From contig JAOTOL010001634.1 of the NCBI GenBank assembly GCA_034440575.1, forward strand, positions 2,341,001-2,405,000: a DNA stretch of 64,000 bases, written 5' to 3'. The translations under genes were made by a program, and so were the position numbers. Position 1 is the stretch's first letter. The number at the start of each line of letters is the position of its first letter. The notes beneath the pieces are model-generated. The model did not search any database. It saw only the letters and a program-made list of their open reading frames with translations, and was not told where the DNA came from. Shown here in pieces: positions 60,045 to 64,000 of this stretch. The stretch is from Imbricaverruca yamaguchii (taxonomy: Eukaryota > Arthropoda > Thecostraca > Neoverrucidae).

Positions 60045-60300
60045 AATGGTAATGACGCTGATAGCGCACTGATTGGACTTGTCTGCTGCAGGTGAACTGA
60101 GTGCTCTTCATCTGCATCGTGCTGGTGCTGATGACGAACTGATTAGACTTGTCTGCTCAGGTGAACGCAGTGCTGTTCATCTGCATCGTGCTGGTGCTGA
60201 TGGCGAACTGATTAGACTTGTCTGCTGCAGGTGAACTGAGTGCTCTTCATCTGCATCGTGCTGGTGCTGATGACGAACTGATTAGACTTGTCTGCTGCAG
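60045..60300 (+). repeat. ~70-bp repeat made of the E7 acceptor and exon start
   Basis: Four acceptor-bearing copies put GTGAAC at 60092, 60161, 60231 and 60301 (true exon). Units alternate gtgaactgag and gtgaacgcag after the AG, so copies 1 and 3 match each other and copies 2 and 4 match each other. Copies 1 and 3 have an in-frame TGA at the third codon. Copy 2 reads VNAVLFICIVLVLM then stops. Confidence 0.92.
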
Positions 60301-60392
60301 GTGAACGCAGTGCTGTTCATCTGCATCGTGCTGGTGCTGATGCAAAAGTTGAACGCCTCCATCTCCGTGGAGACTCGGCGTTTCAGGTACAG
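60301..60392 (+). CDS. E7: TM5 and start of intracellular loop 3 exon of class B1 GPCR
   Basis: VNAVLFICIVLVLMQKLNAS is TM5 and ISVETRRFRYR leads into loop 3, where the family usually reads ETRR(Y/F)-x-Y-R-K-L-A-K-S-T-L. The acceptor is gtctgctgcag ending at 60300. The donor is GTAACT at 60393, but an alternative GTACAG at 60387 lies six bases upstream in the same phase (2), so the protein could differ by two residues. The exon start is the last of four acceptor-bearing copies of a ~70-bp repeat. The next exon (TM6, expected to begin L-A-K-S-T-L) was not seen before the window ends. Confidence 0.93.
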
Positions 60393-60639
60393 GTAACTGA
60401 TGCTACTACCTTTCTATGGAATAGTTTACGTACGTTGCTCCACTCCGTGCCGGCTTATGTTGCACTAACCAAATACTTAATTCGTTTCTACTTTCCACTC
60501 AGTGGCTGTCTCTGATGTCTGGTATATTGGACTTGGATGTCAGGGACATCGGACTCCTAGTCGGGATCTCAGAATATCTAAAATTCGGCATATTGTACTG
60601 CGGCTGTGTGCCAGCGATTGCATACATGGCTACTGACAA

Positions 60640-60724
60640 TGTATATACATATATACACACATATATATGTATATATACGTATACATATATGTATATATAT
60701 AAAGTATATATGTGTGTGTGTGTA
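60640..60724 (+). repeat. TA/CA compound microsatellite
   Basis: Alternating TA, CA and TG dinucleotides with palindromic stretches such as acatatatatgt, 250 bp after E7. Confidence 0.9.
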
Positions 60725-60729
60725 TTTAG

Positions 60730-61560
60730 TCGGTATATTGTAAAACTGTCCACCACTTATTTCCCCAAATTATGCGCATGAAGGTGTGGAACAAAGTTAG
60801 TATCACTGAAGATGGAAAGGCTGAAGTGTGAAAGGTAGGAATCGCATGTGAAGGAAACGCATGTAAGAACATTTACCATTATATCGTCTGGCTTCTATTC
60901 TGCCGTATGCAGGCACTTGGTAGTGAGGAGGTTTGGTCCACGGCCACTATTTGCGAATTTGCCACTAATTGGCTGTTTGCCACTCCTAGTTAGACGGCGA
61001 TTGGACATCATGTTCTGAACTCGCTCCAGTACACGCAATGCGATCCGATTATGTTCCGCTAATGCGCCTATTTATGTATGCAGTCAAGGTCTAATTCATT
61101 CTGCATCGCTTTCCTTATACCGGGAACACTTGATGAGAAATTGCACACAGCCAATCGTTGAGGGTGTTGCGGAACTGGATTTCAATGCATCGTCCCTAAG
61201 GCAGAGATCGTCCCACGCCCAATAGGATATACGTACATTCAGAGTGATTGCTCAGGCTAAAGCGATATAATTTTCAGCTTCATTGCGGCAGCCTGGTTTG
61301 ACAAATTCGAGTGACTCGTCTCCGTCAGAATAACCATACATTTGTTTGATTTCCAACCTTGAGAATCGTGGCGGATGTCGAGCCGATTACAGGGTCTCTC
61401 CAGCTGCTGCAACTCGCAAACTCGAGAAACAGACACCATTGTCAGAAACCATACGAATATATTGGGTTATAACATTTGCAGAGGTATAGATCTAGTTTTG
61501 GCTTCGCTCAGAGTAAGTTGTCGGGCTCTAGGTGTATACACTCGTGCCGCATATTAAGAA
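60730..61560. other. Downstream of E7, nothing recognised
   Basis: I searched for a TM6 exon (L-A-K-S-T-L followed by a hydrophobic helix) here and in 62085-63035 and 63230-64000. None was seen. Confidence 0.55.
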
Positions 61561-61569
61561 AAGCATAGC

Positions 61570-61735
61570 CATTTATTATTTCGAGGTACCTTGCCATAGA
61601 GATTCATTATTTCGATGTACCTTGCCGTGGAAATTTATTATTTCGATGTACCTTGCCAAAGCCATCTAGTATTTCGGTGCACCTTGCCATAACCATACAA
61701 GGTGCACCGAAATAATTTATTGCTTCGCTGCACCT
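61570..61735 (+). repeat. ~35-bp minisatellite with inverted last copy
   Basis: Copies of tttattatttcgatgtacct plus tgcca. The last two copies face each other, making a perfect 17-bp hairpin: tatttcggtgcaccttg (61670-61686) and caaggtgcaccgaaata (61698-61714). Confidence 0.85.
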
Positions 61736-61974
61736 TGCTGCCTTTCATTTGCTGAGGGATCTTTATAAATTCCCAAGGCCCCCCAAAGATATTCAGAAAA
61801 CAATTACCACCCGGTTGCAATGATTTAAACATGAACTAAATGATTTAAACGGAGACTAACATTGATCTCAGCTTGATCTGCGATATTACAGTTATATTCC
61901 AAATGTAAGCATTTGACCAAGTTGGCTGATTCGGACAGCACCAAATAACCATAAAAATGTGGCTTCCGTGGGGC

Positions 61975-62080
61975 AATAACACTTGGCAGTCGGCCCTGAC
62001 CGGAGCCGCTTCTAGAGGACATCAGAGGGCAATGACATTTGGCAGTCCCCCTGACCGGAGCCGCTTCAAGGGAGTTGGCC
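61975..62080 (+). repeat. 57-bp repeat, locus 1
   Basis: Two copies of acacttggcagtcggccctg then accggagccgcttctagagg and acatcagagggcaat. The same unit occurs four times at 63038-63225, with an unrelated ~960-bp stretch between. Confidence 0.85.
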
Positions 62081-63037
62081 TGAGCGCGGCGCCGCGAGCA
62101 GACGCGTCTCGGCCGCTCGCCCAACCTTTTCCTCTCCCTCTTTGTTGCCTTTGTATGCAAGCTGTGTGAAACTGCAAGGTGAGAGTGAGGAGTGAACAGA
62201 AAGAGTGAAAAGTATACCAGCAAAAAAAAAATATTGAACCAAACCGGCGTACTAATTGCTATACGTGTGCGAAGTGACTGGACTCGGTGGACTTTTCTGC
62301 TGGTTATTCCTCTACTATTTTACGCAGCAGTGATTGGACGCCTGAAAAAAAAACTGAGTGAGTACAGAAGCGACAGCGCCTTTCTCTATAGTGACTTCCC
62401 TTCCATCAAGCATCAGCTACTGTCCGTCTTCTTTCCTGCACTGTAGCTGAGAAGGAAATTATCTGACTGACGACTTGGTGCCGCTCGGAATTCCTGTTCT
62501 TCAACAACAGTGATCGTCTACCTTCTATCGTCTAGCTTCAGCTCTACCGTGCATATGGATATCATCGGGCTGCTGCTTACCGTCGCCCTGGCCCAAATAC
62601 CATCACGTCCCCCCCCCCGTCAGCAACGCGCACGCAGCCGAGCAAGGCTGGGACGTCGAGCGCCCGCATCACTGTGACGTCATCGACCTTGACCGCCCCG
62701 GCCAGGCACTAGCCTCCCCCGAGCGGGAAACCAGACGAGGGGAGCGTCGCCGTCGCCATGACAACGCCCACCAAGAACACACGCCGGGGCAGGCCCGGTG
62801 CCAGGGGTGGCAGGTCGCTTTCCTATCACTTTTACAAACTCGTTTATAGCTGTGTTGCGAGCACGGCGTGTGTAGTGCAGAGTGATTGTATTATGTTTGT
62901 GTACGAATGTTTGTTGCGCATTTGCTCCCGCTACTGACCACTAATCTATCCTTTCTTTGTAAATACCTGTGAAAACCCAGACTGTCCGTAACAGCCACTG
63001 CACGTGGAGGACATGTATTGTGAAATAAATAAATTAA

Positions 63038-63225
63038 TAACACTTGGCAGTCTGCCCTGACCGGAGCCGCTTTTAAAGGACATCAAGGGGCAGTACCACT
63101 TGGCAGTCGCCCCTGACCGGAGCCGCTTCTTAAGGACATCAAGGGGCAATACCACTTGGCAGTCTGCCCTGACCGGAGCCGCTTCTAAAGGACATCAAGG
63201 GGCAATATCACTTGGCAGTCGGCGC
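63038..63225 (+). repeat. 57-bp repeat, locus 2
   Basis: About four copies of the unit at 61975-62080 (cttggcagtctgccctgacc, ggagccgcttctaaaggaca). Both arrays lie downstream of E7 in the presumed next intron. Confidence 0.88.
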
Positions 63226-64000
63226 GCCTTTGAGACAAAACGGCCCGAGATGCTTCGTTGCATCCCGGGACGATGTCAAGTAGTCTCATTACTCCGCTTA
63301 CTTGTTACTGCCTGAATGGGTTAATTTTGTCAAGATCAAGCTTGGACGTGACCTGGGATGTCATTGGTCAAACTGAGGTCAAGTTTTGTCCATGGATGAC
63401 CATTCAGCGCGGAATCGTCGGATTAGGTTTAATCCAGTGCAATCGGTTTTAAGCGGATGGATACCTTGAATACATTAACGTCTTCTCAGCAAATAGGAGG
63501 TATTGAATCACCTGTCAAAAAGCCGAAAAATAATTGTGTTTGGATTTTGTCTAAGTGGACAGAATACCGACGGCGCACAGTGCAGTTATATTTCCCTGAC
63601 TGGGCTGGTTGTCCTGTGAAGTGAATAGCAGAACGACTGAACTAAATTCGTAATTACGTCCAGACTCTCGTACGATTCTGAGTGTAAGGATAATCGGGTA
63701 ATTATTCCAACACAATGCGTTCAAATAAAATCGTTCTCAATCCGTTTAAACAGAAAATACCGGTTAGAGCGACCATCTCGTTAACCATTATAATCTGTCA
63801 TTTTGTATCGACATGCATCAGTTTGATAACCTCGAAAAAGAATATTGTAGCTGAAAAGTAAATGTGCTCCCGGATCAATAAAAAACCTGGCATATCCGGC
63901 GGCAAATATTACGTGTATCGTAAATAGCAGTGTGGACTGTTGGTTGGATATTTGGGCTTACGGGCGCATCGACTGCGTTGGTCATACAGAATGTGGACTG

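Overview
This is animal nuclear DNA, not microbial: GC-rich protein-coding exons with GT-AG splice sites sit in very long, repeat-choked introns. An arthropod is the best guess, because short interstitial TTAGG-type runs occur near 54.2, 56.3 and 57.2 kb and the receptor looks like an invertebrate parathyroid-hormone/glucagon-type receptor. The guess is weak.

The window is almost entirely one plus-strand gene, a class B1 (secretin-family) G-protein-coupled receptor. Seven exons were found by motif, splice sites and reading phase: E1 2637-2749 and E2 12792-12959 (hormone-binding domain), E3 18671-18765 (TM1), E4 27995-28121 (intracellular loop 1 and TM2), E5 40931-41087 (TM3 to start of TM4), E6 47702-47832 (TM4, extracellular loop 2, start of TM5) and E7 60301-60392 (TM5, intracellular loop 3). 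All six junction phases agree, giving 883 nt (about 294 codons) with no stop. The N-terminal exon(s) with the signal peptide and first ectodomain cysteine, and the TM6/TM7/C-terminal exons, were not found and probably lie outside.

The striking feature is that minisatellites have formed on the exon-intron boundaries of this gene. Arrays at E1 and E7 are tandem copies of the 3' splice site plus the start of the exon. Arrays at E2 and E4 are tandem copies of the end of the exon plus the 5' splice site. E5 and E3 show diverged versions. In E1, E2, E4 and E7 the decoys checked lead to premature stops. Other introns carry unrelated minisatellites, including a 2.1-kb G-rich 22-bp array after E6 and a 1.5-kb 42-bp array after E2 in which each copy keeps GTGAGC.

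The introns also hold mobile elements: a hAT-type MITE with 8-bp target duplications (11039-11539), TTAA-flanked piggyBac-like elements (1-717, 37913-38817, 54733-56063, the last with a paralogous empty site), a decayed minus-strand Gypsy integrase with an in-frame 33-bp minisatellite in its tail (35019-36372), a decayed plus-strand CR1-like LINE (43930-44905), two tRNA-derived SINE heads, an inverted pair of (CA)n-containing elements, an 823-bp tandem duplication and several long hairpins. Stretches not listed as features show only short random ORFs.
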